This document shows, piece after piece, positions 33,140-42,258 of a stretch of 64,000 nucleotides of DNA. This DNA comes from Bacillota bacterium (GTDB taxonomy: Bacteria; Bacillota; Clostridia; Christensenellales; JAEXRW01), in the NCBI GenBank assembly GCA_023454175.1, contig JAEXRW010000025.1, positions 620,001-684,000 on the forward strand, given 5' to 3'. Every line of letters begins with the position of its first letter. Within the stretch, counting starts at the first letter, position 1. Both the position numbers and the translations under genes were made by a program. Below the pieces are notes generated by a model, which was given only the letters and a program-made list of their open reading frames with translations, was not told the origin of the DNA and searched no databases.

Positions 33140-35896
33140 TTGAACAGGAAATTCATTTTGAGCCTGAAAAGGCATAAAACCGGACAGGAACATGATAGAA
33201 ATTCAGCCCCGGAGAATAAACAACCGGACGGCTTGTCGCAGCTTTCCCTTTTTGTACCCCGTACGAAAAAGCCCAATATCTTTTTTTCCATCCTCGTTTC
33301 CTCGTTTCGTATCGTCGTCATTCTGATTATGGTCATTTGTTTTGCCAGCGGCGGGGTGGTTTTCGGTATCGCGCAGGCTTATATGGGCACTACGCCGGAT
33401 CTGGATATCCAGCAGATCGAAGACCAGTCGCAGACTTCCTTTATTCTCGACAGCAGCGGAAATGTGATCACGACTTTTTCAGGGCTCGAAAACCGTGTCT
33501 GGGCCAGCATCAATGAGATCCCCTCCACGCTGCAAAAGGCTTTTATCGCCACGGAGGATGTCCGTTTTGAGACGCACAACGGCGTAGATATCAAACGCCT
33601 GGTCGGCGCTTTCATGTCCAACATATTCGGGGACCAGTATTCGGGCGCCAGCACCCTGACGCAGCAGCTGGTCAAAAACACGCTCCTCTCCTCCGAAAGG
33701 ACGTATAAAAGGAAGATCCAGGAGGCCTATCTGGCCATACAGCTGGAAAACAAGTATTCGAAATCCGAGATCCTTGAATTTTACCTCAATACCATCCCGC
33801 TCGGGGAGTCCAATTACGGCGTAAAGACCGCAGCAAAGGATTATTTCGGCAAAGAGCTCAAAGATTTGACCCTGCGCGAGTGTGCCATGCTTGCAGGCAT
33901 AACACAAAGCCCGTATTCCTATGATCCCAGGATCAATTATTACATCCGCAAAAAACCGGAAGTCACAAACAGCAGGACCGAAACCGTGCTGAAACGCATG
34001 CTGCGGGCCGGTTATATCGACCAGGCGCAGTTCGATGGCGCGATGAAGGAGAAAGTCGCCATCGTGGAAAAATCCAAGGCCACGCAGATGTACGACATGC
34101 CCTATTTTGTGGAATATGCGATCAGTGATGTGATCACGTATTTCCTGCGCCAGCGCGCTCTGGAGGATACGAAGGAAAACCGGGCCAAGATCGAAAGCGA
34201 ACTGCGCACCAAGGGATATAAGATTTACACGACTGTCGATGCGGGCATGCAGAAAACCGCCGAAGATACCATATACAATTGGAAAAACTATCCCCAGATG
34301 CGAAGCGATGAAGACAGGATCGTCATCACCAAAAATCCGGACGGTTCCATCACGCAGGTGGTACAGCCCCAGGCAGCCGCGGCATTCGTGGATTATCATA
34401 CCGGCGAACTCAAGGCCATCGTGGGCGGCAGGACCCAGCCAGAAAAAAGGAAACAGCTGAACCGCGCATACCAGGGCAGGGTTCCCGTAGGCTCTTCGAT
34501 CAAACCCCTTACGGTATACGGGCCCGCTTTCGACATGGGTCTTTCCCCTGCGACGGTCATACAGGACATCCCCGTCCCCATCACGAACTGGAATACCGAA
34601 AAGGGTTATCCGGGCAATTACGAAGTCAACAAGAAAGGCGGCCCCTCCACCCTGCGCAACGGCATTACCAACTCGCTCAATATCGTTGCGGCCCGTACGC
34701 TGGAGGACGATGTAAAGGTGGACCGGGCCAAACAGTACCTGCTCGATCTCGGCGTCAAGCCGGACCAGATCAACGCCGATGGAGCCGGCCTGGCCCTTGG
34801 CACATCGGGCATCACGCCGGTGGAGCTTGCCGCCGCATACGGATGCATCGCCAATAAAGGCATGTACATCGAGCCTGTCGCCTTCTCAAAGGTCCTGGAC
34901 AGCAAAGGAAACGTCATTCTCGAAGCCAAACAGTACCAGAAGAAAAAGCAGGTCTTCAAACCATCCACGGCCTGGCTGCTCGTGGATGTGATGAAAGACG
35001 TGATCAATAAAGGGACCGGGACGAAAGCCCAGATCAAGGGCATGACGGTTGCGGGAAAAACGGGTACCAATGACAGCTACCGCGGCGTTTTCTTTGCCGG
35101 TATGACGCCGTATTATGCCGGTGCCGTATGGGTAGGATCTGACCGCTATAAAATGCTTCCCAAAGGCTCGACCGGCGGCGTGGTCGCAGCGCCCATCTGG
35201 CAGACCATCATGGCCAAGGTGCACAGCGATGAAAACCTGGCGGATAAGCCCATAGACGATGATAACCCGGCTTCGCTCGGTCTGGTACATGCGACGGTAT
35301 GCTCGGTATCCGGCAAGCTTGCCACCGATGCATGCAAGGATGATCCTTCAGGCAGGAAACCGGTCACGGACTGGTTTTTGCAGGGTACGGTCCCCACGGA
35401 GCAGTGTGACATGCACCTGCCGTTTGATATCTGCCAGGATTCCGGAAAGATCGCCGGGCCTTACTGTCCGAAGGACAGGGTAAAAGCCGGCAGCCTGCTG
35501 GTGATACCGGTCGATTCCATCATCCGTCTGCTGCCTTCCGACCTGCTCAAATCCATTTATCCCGGCGCCGTATTCGCGCCCGAAGACGGCGATGATATTG
35601 CGTCCCTCACGCCCGATTCGCAGGATTATCATAAATACTATTGTGATGTTCATACCAGCCAGTGGCAGGCCGGGCAGGAATTGTCCAAGGCGAAAAGTAA
35701 TGCCAATACGCTCATTACGCAGGTCCAATCCAATATGGCGGCCCATGCAGGCGTGCTGACTGCCGAGCAGCAGGGTACGCTGAATGATCTGATTGCTTCT
35801 TTGCAGCAGGCTGTAACGGGCAGTGACAAGGATCTGATCACGAGCCGGACGTCGGAGTTGAAAAACGCTGCTGATTTGATTTTTGCAGGATTGTAA
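33140..35896 (+). CDS. Class A penicillin-binding protein (glycosyltransferase-transpeptidase)
   Basis: 918 residues, TTG start with GGAGG 7 nt upstream. Cytoplasmic N-terminus, one membrane helix (IVVILIMVICFASGGVVFGI), GT51 glycosyltransferase with TEDVRFETHNGVDIKRL, GASTLTQQLVKN and RKIQEAYLAIQLE, then a transpeptidase with SxxK (GSSIKP), SxN (TNSLN) and KTG (AGKTGTND). After the transpeptidase comes a cysteine-containing linker (about 750-800) and a C-terminal coiled segment. It polymerises and cross-links peptidoglycan. The GT motif reads ETHNGVD where most relatives have a Tyr-x-His form. Confidence 0.95.
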   Translation: MNRKFILSLKRHKTGQEHDRNSAPENKQPDGLSQLSLFVPRTKKPNIFFSILVSSFRIVVILIMVICFASGGVVFGIAQAYMGTTPDLDIQQIEDQSQTSFILDSSGNVITTFSGLENRVWASINEIPSTLQKAFIATEDVRFETHNGVDIKRLVGAFMSNIFGDQYSGASTLTQQLVKNTLLSSERTYKRKIQEAYLAIQLENKYSKSEILEFYLNTIPLGESNYGVKTAAKDYFGKELKDLTLRECAMLAGITQSPYSYDPRINYYIRKKPEVTNSRTETVLKRMLRAGYIDQAQFDGAMKEKVAIVEKSKATQMYDMPYFVEYAISDVITYFLRQRALEDTKENRAKIESELRTKGYKIYTTVDAGMQKTAEDTIYNWKNYPQMRSDEDRIVITKNPDGSITQVVQPQAAAAFVDYHTGELKAIVGGRTQPEKRKQLNRAYQGRVPVGSSIKPLTVYGPAFDMGLSPATVIQDIPVPITNWNTEKGYPGNYEVNKKGGPSTLRNGITNSLNIVAARTLEDDVKVDRAKQYLLDLGVKPDQINADGAGLALGTSGITPVELAAAYGCIANKGMYIEPVAFSKVLDSKGNVILEAKQYQKKKQVFKPSTAWLLVDVMKDVINKGTGTKAQIKGMTVAGKTGTNDSYRGVFFAGMTPYYAGAVWVGSDRYKMLPKGSTGGVVAAPIWQTIMAKVHSDENLADKPIDDDNPASLGLVHATVCSVSGKLATDACKDDPSGRKPVTDWFLQGTVPTEQCDMHLPFDICQDSGKIAGPYCPKDRVKAGSLLVIPVDSIIRLLPSDLLKSIYPGAVFAPEDGDDIASLTPDSQDYHKYYCDVHTSQWQAGQELSKAKSNANTLITQVQSNMAAHAGVLTAEQQGTLNDLIASLQQAVTGSDKDLITSRTSELKNAADLIFAGL

Positions 35897-35911
35897 AAGC
35901 TGTTTTTTTGA

Positions 35912-35949
35912 AAGCCGGGCACCCCAGTGGGTCCCCGGCTTATTTTATT
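35912..35949 (+). terminator. Intrinsic terminator after the first PBP, facing the small ORF pair
   Basis: Stem AAGCCGGG...CCCGGCTT extended by ACCC/GGGT with one C-C mismatch (35912-35940), then TATTTTATT on the plus strand. It may also serve the minus-strand ORF ending at 35960. Confidence 0.85.
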
Positions 35950-35959
35950 GCGTCATGCT

Positions 35960-36085
35960 TTATGGGTGCAGCTTGTCTGCATGCTGTCGGAACATGGTCT
36001 CCTTCTCCCCGGGATTGGGCCCCATAGACATGTCCATGACGGGCGCGGGCTGGAAAGCTTCCTTGTCTTTCTTCTTTCTGGCCAT
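35960..36085 (-). CDS. Small protein, 41 residues, charged, second of a pair
   Basis: Begins MARKKKDKEAFQPAPVMDMS and ends RQHADKLHP; five methionines, no membrane helix. ATG 36085 directly abuts the TAA of the preceding small ORF, and GGAGG lies 9 nt before it within that ORF. This tight layout and the two good ribosome binding sites argue for real translation. I do not recognise the family. Confidence 0.6.
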   Translation of the reverse strand: MARKKKDKEAFQPAPVMDMSMGPNPGEKETMFRQHADKLHP

Positions 36086-36250
36086 TTAGCACAGCCTCCA
36101 TTCACCACGGTAAACGAACATCGCATCCCCATACGAATGGTTTGGATTGGTTTGCGACAAAATGGCATAGGCGATGACAGCGGCAAGTGCAAGTATGCTG
36201 ATCACAGCCAGGATGACGAGAATATTTCGCAGGGAAAATACTTTTACCAT
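36086..36250 (-). CDS. Small single-span membrane protein, 54 residues, first of a pair
   Basis: Begins MVKVFSLRNILVILAVISIL; the hydrophobic stretch (about residues 10-30) makes one membrane helix, followed by an outward segment ending MFVYRGEWRLC. GAGGAGG lies 7-8 nt before ATG 36250. Its stop TAA is immediately followed by the next ORF's ATG. The same 10-mer GGAGGCTGTG precedes both ORFs. No family recognised; the terminal cysteine is notable. Confidence 0.62.
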   Translation of the reverse strand: MVKVFSLRNILVILAVISILALAAVIAYAILSQTNPNHSYGDAMFVYRGEWRLC

Positions 36251-36300
36251 CTCACAGCCTCCTCTATGCCGCTCATAGTATTAGCGTTGCGCACACATTT

Positions 36301-36317
36301 TTTGCATTGTCTGCAAA
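36301..36317. repeat. Palindrome upstream of the small ORF pair
   Basis: TTTGCA-TTGTC-TGCAAA inverted repeat, about 50 bp before ATG 36250; a possible operator. No convincing sigma-A promoter was found beside it. Confidence 0.4.
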
Positions 36318-36391
36318 TTTATTTGCTGTCCGCTCAAACACTTGCTATGCGCATGTTGAACAGCATTTTGCCGGATGTATGTCCAGGCGAG

Positions 36392-36648
36392 AAAACCGGC
36401 TGGCCGGGTTCAGGATGTTAAAATAACCTTGAGTGAAAAACAGCAATTTGGCTAAATATGCGATCAAAATCAAATCCGTCATTTCTGGCGTCGTGTACAC
36501 GCTACGCGCCCTGGAGCAGGATGACACCTTTCATGCAGGTTTGGCGGTGAACATTCTCTGCATGGTAAAATTCAAAAAATGTGGCTGAAAGTGGTTCATC
36601 CACTTTTAGCCACATTTTTTGACAATCAGAACCCGGCTGGCCGGTTTT
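36392..36648. repeat. 257-bp interval bounded by 20-bp inverted repeats
   Basis: Left copy 36392-36411 and right copy 36629-36648 are inverted relative to each other and match at 18 of 20 positions (AAAACCGGC...CCGGGTTC). Each copy is itself a small palindrome. The interval holds a large hairpin (36574-36620) and no convincing gene. It could be a miniature transposable element or just two terminator-like palindromes; no target duplication was seen. Confidence 0.4.
36574..36620 (-). terminator. Large hairpin terminator after sigF (works in both directions)
   Basis: Arms 36574-36594 and 36600-36620 form a 21-bp stem with one imperfect pair and a 5-nt loop, with six T residues at the 3' end on either strand. 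It lies about 40 bp after the sigF stop. Confidence 0.85.
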
Positions 36649-36658
36649 GGGGGATGGT

Positions 36659-37393
36659 TCAGATTGCGGCCTGGCGGAGTTTCTTCAGTATGCTCGTTTC
36701 CAGCCTGGATACCTGCACCTGCGAGACGCCGATCATTTCGGCGATCTCCGTTTGTGTTTTATCCTTGAAGTATCTCAGGAACACGATCTGCCTTTCGCGC
36801 GGCTCCAATTCCGTGATGAGTTCGCGCAGCATGATCCTGTCCACGGCGTCGCAGCCGTCGTCTTCCTTGGCAAGGGTACGTTCAGCCATGTTTTCGCTGC
36901 AGGGGTCGTCATAGATCGCCTCGTCGATGGAGATGCACGCCCTGGATGAATCCATGGCAAAGACCAGTTCCTCCGCAGCCACCCCGAGTTCTTCCGCCAC
37001 TTCATTCAGTGTCGGGTCACGGCCCAGGCTCTTTTTCAGCTTGTCCTCTGCATAATAGGCCTTCGTCGTTAATTCCTTCAGGGAGCGGGAGATCTTGATG
37101 ATGCCGTCGTCCCTGAGAAACCGTTTGATTTCGCCCATGATCATCGGCACTGCATAGGTGGAAAACCGTACGCCAAATGCCTCGTCATAATTTCGTATGG
37201 CCTTCAGCAGCCCGATGCTGCCTATCTGATACAGATCATCATATTCGGCCCCGCGCCCCATGAACTTTTTGATGATGCTCCGTACAAGGGGTCCGTTCCG
37301 TTCCAAAATGGTCCGGGCCGCCCCATCGTCTCCGCCCTGCGCATTTTTGATCAATGCCATTGTCTGTTCATGCGTCAATAGGGCGTCATTCAT
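36659..37393 (-). CDS. sigF: RNA polymerase sporulation sigma factor SigF
   Basis: 244-residue sigma-70 family protein, the first forespore-specific sigma factor. Region 2 includes YDDLYQIGSIGLLKAIRNYDEAFGVRFSTYAVPMIMGEIKRFLRDDG; region 4 has LEPRERQIVFLRYFKDKTQTEIAEMIGVSQVQVSRLE. The N-terminal segment and position after spoIIAB identify SigF rather than SigG. It overlaps spoIIAB by 4 nt (ATGA), as in the classic spoIIA operon, and is held inactive by SpoIIAB until SpoIIAA is dephosphorylated. Confidence 0.96.
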   Translation of the reverse strand: MNDALLTHEQTMALIKNAQGGDDGAARTILERNGPLVRSIIKKFMGRGAEYDDLYQIGSIGLLKAIRNYDEAFGVRFSTYAVPMIMGEIKRFLRDDGIIKISRSLKELTTKAYYAEDKLKKSLGRDPTLNEVAEELGVAAEELVFAMDSSRACISIDEAIYDDPCSENMAERTLAKEDDGCDAVDRIMLRELITELEPRERQIVFLRYFKDKTQTEIAEMIGVSQVQVSRLETSILKKLRQAAI

Positions 37394-37836
37394 TCGATTT
37401 CACTTCCGGATTCCTGAATGGTGCCGATCGTTATTGAAAGTGTGACGGTCGTGCCTGTTCCAGGACGCGATACCACTGCGAGGCTGTCCATGAATGTCTC
37501 CATCACGGTAAATCCCATTCCCGAACGTTCCGAGCCCTGCGCCGTTGTAAAAAACGGCTGCCTGGCCATCTCCACGTCCTCTATTCCCTTGCCTTTGTCG
37601 GCGATATCGATGGTGATCTGCCTGTCCTTGATATGTGCCGATATCTCCACCATTCCGACTGTCCCCTCATAGCCATGTACGATGGCATTGGTGACGGCCT
37701 CCGATACAGCGGTCTTGATATCCGCCAGTTCCTCCAGCGTCGGGTTGAGCTGTGCGGCAAAAGCGCCCACGACCACGCGTGCAAACCCTTCATTCACCGA
37801 GAAACTGGGAAAGCGGACGAACATCTGGTTTTCCAT
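37390..37836 (-). CDS. spoIIAB: Anti-sigma F factor and serine kinase SpoIIAB
   Basis: 148 residues. GHKL ATPase fold: N box DIKTAVSEAVTNAIVHGYEG, G1 box IDIADKGKGIEDVE and G2 GSERSGMGFTVME. It binds SigF and phosphorylates SpoIIAA. Second gene of the spoIIA operon, 39 bp after spoIIAA. Confidence 0.96.
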   Translation of the reverse strand: MENQMFVRFPSFSVNEGFARVVVGAFAAQLNPTLEELADIKTAVSEAVTNAIVHGYEGTVGMVEISAHIKDRQITIDIADKGKGIEDVEMARQPFFTTAQGSERSGMGFTVMETFMDSLAVVSRPGTGTTVTLSITIGTIQESGSEIE

Positions 37837-37875
37837 ATTGATTCTTTCCCTCCAAATTCATTGAGTGATTTCAAT

Positions 37876-38184
37876 TCAGCCGATTTTATGGACCACCTGG
37901 TATAATCCGGACATTTTCAATATCCTGTCTATCTGGTTGCTCATGTTCAGCACCGATACCCTGCCCCCCCGCTTGCTCATTGTCCGGTATCTCCCCAGGA
38001 TGACGCCGATGCCGGAGCTGTCCATAAAGCTCAGTTGCCCCAGGTCCAAAACCAGTTCTTTTATCATGGGATCTTTTATACATTCCTCGATTTGCATCCT
38101 GGCTTCGTCCGCACTGTGGTGGTCCAGCTCACCGATGGGCTTGACCCGCACGGTAGCGCCCTGTCTTTCGCATCGTATCAGCAT
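37876..38184 (-). CDS. spoIIAA: Anti-anti-sigma factor SpoIIAA
   Basis: 102-residue STAS-domain protein. The phosphorylation site is the first serine of MDSSGIGVILGRY (about residue 56-57). When unphosphorylated it frees SigF from SpoIIAB. First gene of the operon, with AAAGGAGGGGG before its ATG. In Bacillus the operon is driven by sigma-H and Spo0A-P; only a weak 0A-box candidate was seen here. Confidence 0.95.
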   Translation of the reverse strand: MLIRCERQGATVRVKPIGELDHHSADEARMQIEECIKDPMIKELVLDLGQLSFMDSSGIGVILGRYRTMSKRGGRVSVLNMSNQIDRILKMSGLYQVVHKIG

Positions 38185-38280
38185 TTTTCCCCCTCCTTTG
38201 AAATCTATATATGTTTCTCATATACTGCGTAAAAGCCCTTCATCACATTTTGCCCTCTTTTGTAATAATTGGAGTCTTAT

Positions 38281-38287
38281 TGTTGAA
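38281..38287 (+). promoter_or_regulatory. Candidate 0A box upstream of spoIIA
   Basis: TGTTGAA differs from the Spo0A consensus TGTCGAA at one of seven positions and lies about 100 bp before spoIIAA. I could not find a convincing sigma-H promoter between them, so this is weak. Confidence 0.25.
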
Positions 38288-38454
38288 AATGGGCTGCATG
38301 GTTAGTATGTCCAGTTATCCCAGTATATATGCTTCACTTTTTTATGGTAATTAACGCACATACTGGTATCTCTGCATGTATTGTTTCACATAGGCCGCAG
38401 GCGTTGCGGGAAACTTATATACATACGATCAAGCAGAAAACGGGGCATTTTGGA

Positions 38455-41010
38455 ATGAAAAAGGAACCGCTGACAAAGAAAAAAAAGGTCTTTAAAGCCA
38501 TCAAGATATTTTTTCTGACCTTTTTTTCACTCTTCCTGTTGATGGTTCTCGCCGGTGTCGTTTTCTTTTTTGTCGTCAGTTCCGAGTGTAAACTGGACCC
38601 AGGCAAACTGAAAAATATCGAGCAGACGCTCATCGTCTATGATGCCGGCGGAAAGGAGGTAGCGGATATCTACACACGGAACCGTGTGATCGTTCCGCTC
38701 GAAAAGGTCCCGCTGCATGTGCGAAATGCCGTCATAGCGGCAGAGGATCTTCGTTTTTATTCCCATGGGGGCGTGGATGTCGAGCGGATATTCGGCGCGC
38801 TTTGGGATGATCTGACCAGCGGGAAGATCAAGGAGGGCGCCAGCACCATTTCACAGCAGTTGATTAAAAACACGCATCTGACCAACGAAAAGACGGTGCT
38901 GCGCAAGGTCAAGGAAGCAGCGCTTGCCATTCAGCTGGAGCAGCAGTACACCAAGGACCAGATCCTGGAGATGTATTTGAATTATGTTTATTTCGGCGGG
39001 GGCGCTTACGGAATCGAAGCGGCAGCGAAGCGGTATTTCGGCAAAAGCGTGTCAGAACTGGATATTGCAGAAGGCGCTACGCTTGCTGCCGCGTTGAAGT
39101 CCACTGTATACTATGCGCCGCACCTGTATCCCGAAAATTCCATAAAAAGAAGGAATCTGATCCTCGGTATCATGGGCGATAACGGCTTGATTACGCCCGA
39201 ACAGGCTGCCATTGCCAGGGCCGAGCCGCTGAATCTCGCGGAAACACGGTTTTCACAAAATTACAAACATGGCTTTTTTATTGACTCTGCGCTTGAAGAG
39301 GCAAAAGGCATTTTGAATATTTCGATGGATGATCTGATGGCGGGCGGTTATAAAATTCATACTACGCTGGATGTTTCCCTGCAGGATATCTGTGAAAAGC
39401 TTTTTGCCGATCCTGCCAATTTCCCTCCGAATGCAGCCGATGGGACGCCAGTACAGTCCGCCATGGTAGTGATCGATGCGCACACCGGTGAGGTGCGCGC
39501 CGTCATGGGTGGCCGTGAATACAGTACGAAACGTGGATTCAACAGGGCCACGGATATGTACAGGCAGCCCGGTTCTGCCATCAAGCCGGTGATGGTCTAC
39601 GGCCCTGCATTGGAGAGCGGGCTGTTTTCCCCGGCCACTTTTATTTATGACAGCCCCACGGATTTTGACGGCTACAGCCCCAAAAACTTCGGCCAGAAAT
39701 ACTATGGCTATGTCACCATCCGTGACGCCATAGCCAAATCGCTCAATGTGCCTGCAGTCAGTGTGCTGAATACGGTGGGGATCGACAGCGCCAAGAGTTT
39801 CGCATCCCGGGCAGGTATCCATTTTGAAAAAAATGACGGCCGCCTGGCCCTGGCCCTGGGCGGTTTCAGCAAGGGCGTGACGCCTTTGCAGCTTTGCAGT
39901 GCATATACGGCGTTTGCCAATGACGGCGAATATGTGTCGCCGCATTTTATCACCAGTATCGAGGATGCTTCGGGGGAAGTGCTCTATTCGTCACATGTGA
40001 ACGCGACCCGCATCATGTCCCAGGAAAATGCGTTTCTTCTTACGTCCATGCTGAAAAGCGCCGTAAACGGCGGCACAGCCAGAAGGGCCTACATGGAGAA
40101 GATCCCGCTTGCCGGGAAAACAGGGACCGTGGATATCGAGCAGAGCGGAAACAAGGACACCTGGTTTGTAGGCTATAATCCCGGTTACGTGGCGGCCGTT
40201 TGGGTGGGTTTCGATGCGCCGGATGACAAGCACAGCATCCCCGCCAATGCAACGGGAGGGCTCTACCCCACGCTCCTTGCAAAACAGTTTTTTGAGCAGA
40301 CATACATCGCATCCCTCGCCCCGGATTTCGCCATGCCGCAGGGCATCGTGGAGCAGCAGCTGGACCTGCAGGCCATGAGCATGGTCCACCAGCCGATACT
40401 GGCCAGCAGTCTGACGCCCAAAAAATATGTGCTCAACGAATATTTTTCCAGGGGTACCGAGCCCACACAGTCATCGGACTTCTGGGAGGCGCTTCTCCCG
40501 CCGAGAAACATCAGCATCACCCGTGATCCCGACGGTTCTGCAGTCATATCGTTTTATCCGATGAGCGTAAAAGCCTGTTACAAGCTCATGCGCAGCACCG
40601 ATACGAAGACGAGCGTGGTTATCGGCGTATACCCCGGTAATGCGGGGGAGGTCGTCTGTACCGACACTTCGCTTTTGCCGGACAGGGACTACTATTATTA
40701 CGTTCTGCCTTATATGCTCGGGGATTCGGGTGAGCGCTTTGACGGACAGGCCTCCGGCAAGGTCCTCTGCCCGGCCTATACGGGTGTCGCACCCGGTCCT
40801 TCTCCGGGCTTTAACGTCCTTCCCTCCCCCACGCCTGCCCTCACACCGCCGCCGGCGCCTTCGCCCGTCCCGGTTCAAACCCCTTCATATGATCCGGGTC
40901 CGACTCCGGCCCCCACAGATACGCCGTTCCTCCCGCCCACACCGCCTTCTCCCTCGCCTTCAGAAAGTCCGGAGCCAACGGAGGATCCGGATTGGTATAA
41001 TTCCTATTGA
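38455..41010 (+). CDS. Class A penicillin-binding protein with proline-rich C-terminal tail
   Basis: About 851 residues from ATG 38455 (MKKEPLTKKKK), where the basic cytoplasmic start precedes a helix (IFFLTFFSLFLLMVLAGVVFF); the open frame upstream is not expected to code. GT51 domain with AEDLRFYSHGGVDVERI, GASTISQQLIKN and KEAALAIQLE; transpeptidase with SAIK, SLN and KTGT. After the transpeptidase there is a fibronectin-III-like region (about 670-770) and a Pro/Ser/Thr-rich tail of about 70 residues. Its ribosome binding site is weak. It is divergent from spoIIAA, raising the possibility of use during sporulation. Confidence 0.92.
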   Translation: MKKEPLTKKKKVFKAIKIFFLTFFSLFLLMVLAGVVFFFVVSSECKLDPGKLKNIEQTLIVYDAGGKEVADIYTRNRVIVPLEKVPLHVRNAVIAAEDLRFYSHGGVDVERIFGALWDDLTSGKIKEGASTISQQLIKNTHLTNEKTVLRKVKEAALAIQLEQQYTKDQILEMYLNYVYFGGGAYGIEAAAKRYFGKSVSELDIAEGATLAAALKSTVYYAPHLYPENSIKRRNLILGIMGDNGLITPEQAAIARAEPLNLAETRFSQNYKHGFFIDSALEEAKGILNISMDDLMAGGYKIHTTLDVSLQDICEKLFADPANFPPNAADGTPVQSAMVVIDAHTGEVRAVMGGREYSTKRGFNRATDMYRQPGSAIKPVMVYGPALESGLFSPATFIYDSPTDFDGYSPKNFGQKYYGYVTIRDAIAKSLNVPAVSVLNTVGIDSAKSFASRAGIHFEKNDGRLALALGGFSKGVTPLQLCSAYTAFANDGEYVSPHFITSIEDASGEVLYSSHVNATRIMSQENAFLLTSMLKSAVNGGTARRAYMEKIPLAGKTGTVDIEQSGNKDTWFVGYNPGYVAAVWVGFDAPDDKHSIPANATGGLYPTLLAKQFFEQTYIASLAPDFAMPQGIVEQQLDLQAMSMVHQPILASSLTPKKYVLNEYFSRGTEPTQSSDFWEALLPPRNISITRDPDGSAVISFYPMSVKACYKLMRSTDTKTSVVIGVYPGNAGEVVCTDTSLLPDRDYYYYVLPYMLGDSGERFDGQASGKVLCPAYTGVAPGPSPGFNVLPSPTPALTPPPAPSPVPVQTPSYDPGPTPAPTDTPFLPPTPPSPSPSESPEPTEDPDWYNSY

Positions 41011-41073
41011 TCTGTCAGCCAAAACCGTCATTTGCCGGCAGAAGGTTAACGTCTTCTCCGGACGCTCGTTGGA

Positions 41074-42258
41074 TCAGTCCGCCGTTATCACCTGTTTCTC
41101 CAGCGTCACCATGGCCTTATCCAGCAGGGCCTGTATGTCCAGTGCCGATTCTTCGGCTTTTACCTCAAAAAGCTTTGGCTTCGTCGCCGGGTGCCTTGGC
41201 ACAAACAGCGTGCAGCAATCCTCATACGGCTGCGCGGATATGTCGTATGTGCCGATCTTCAGTGCGATGTCCACGATCTCGGATTTGTCCATGCCGATCA
41301 GCGGGCGGAATACCGGCATCGTGACGGCTTCTTCGGTTGCTGCCAGCGCCCGCATCGTCTGGCTCGCCACCTGCCCCAGGCTTTCCCCTGTTACCAGGGC
41401 TTCCGCACGGTATTCGCCGGCCACCCTTTCAGCCAGCTTTGCCATGAACCGCCGCATGATGAGCGTCAGGAAACGTTCGTCGCAGTGGTCCCGGATCGCG
41501 GTCTGTATCTCGATGAGGTTGATCATATTCAGTTCGATCCTGCCGCAGTATCGCGATAGTTCCCTGCATAGGGAGATGACTTTTTGCTTCGCCTTTTCGC
41601 CCGTGTGCGGGAAGCTGTGGAAATGGATGGCGATGAGTTCCACGCCCCTTTTGGCCATCATGTATCCCGCCACGGGGCTGTCGATGCCCCCGGAGAGCAG
41701 CAGCACCGCCCTTCCGTTGGACCCCAGCGGCATCCCGCCCACGCCCGGAAGGATACGCGCATAGATGTATGCCCCGTCCTCCCTGATTTCGATGTCGACG
41801 AAGTAATCCGGTTTATGCACGTCCACTGTGACGCCCTCCAGCTTGTCCAGCACAAAACCGCCTGCCGTCCTGCAGATCCCGTTCGAATCCAGCGGGAAGG
41901 TCTTGTCCGAGCGCCGCGTGCGTATCTTGAAGGTCGCCCTGGCTTTCCCGTCCTTTTCCATGGCATCTTTCAGTATCGAGGCTGCTGCTTCGCAGATGGT
42001 ATCCATATCCTTGTCCACACAGGTGGCGGACGCTGCTGAGTGCACGCCGAAGACGCAGCAGATCCTCCGCAGGGCCTCGTTTTCGTCTTCAGCGCCTATT
42101 CCTTTGATATAATACCTTCCGTCCCCCTTGCCCACGTGGCACCTGAAAGGGGAAAGGGCCTCGCGGATACGGGTAGTCAGCATTTTCTCGAAAAAGGGCC
42201 TGTTGAGGCCCTTTAAATGTATTTCTCCATAACGCGCCAGGATGACCTTCCTATTCAT
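41074..42258 (-). CDS. thiI: tRNA 4-thiouridine synthase ThiI
   Basis: 394 residues. N-terminal ferredoxin-like and THUMP domains (MNRKVILARYGEIHLKG, then FKIRTRRSDKTFPLDS), PP-loop SGGIDSPVAGYMMAKRG, and the C-terminal catalytic region with TGESLGQVASQT and EDCCTLFVPRHP. No rhodanese domain, as usual in Gram-positive bacteria. It overlaps the cysteine desulfurase gene by 8 nt, its likely sulfur donor. Confidence 0.96.
   Translation of the reverse strand: MNRKVILARYGEIHLKGLNRPFFEKMLTTRIREALSPFRCHVGKGDGRYYIKGIGAEDENEALRRICCVFGVHSAASATCVDKDMDTICEAAASILKDAMEKDGKARATFKIRTRRSDKTFPLDSNGICRTAGGFVLDKLEGVTVDVHKPDYFVDIEIREDGAYIYARILPGVGGMPLGSNGRAVLLLSGGIDSPVAGYMMAKRGVELIAIHFHSFPHTGEKAKQKVISLCRELSRYCGRIELNMINLIEIQTAIRDHCDERFLTLIMRRFMAKLAERVAGEYRAEALVTGESLGQVASQTMRALAATEEAVTMPVFRPLIGMDKSEIVDIALKIGTYDISAQPYEDCCTLFVPRHPATKPKLFEVKAEESALDIQALLDKAMVTLEKQVITAD

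Noticed and set aside
36345..36576. Short ORFs on either strand between the small ORF pair and sigF
   Set aside because: The minus ORF (60 codons) and a plus GTG ORF from 36433 lack ribosome binding sites and lie within the inverted-repeat interval.
38185..38330. Sigma-H promoter for spoIIA
   Set aside because: No stretch fits both -35 and -10 sigma-H elements with proper spacing; only a one-mismatch 0A box was seen.
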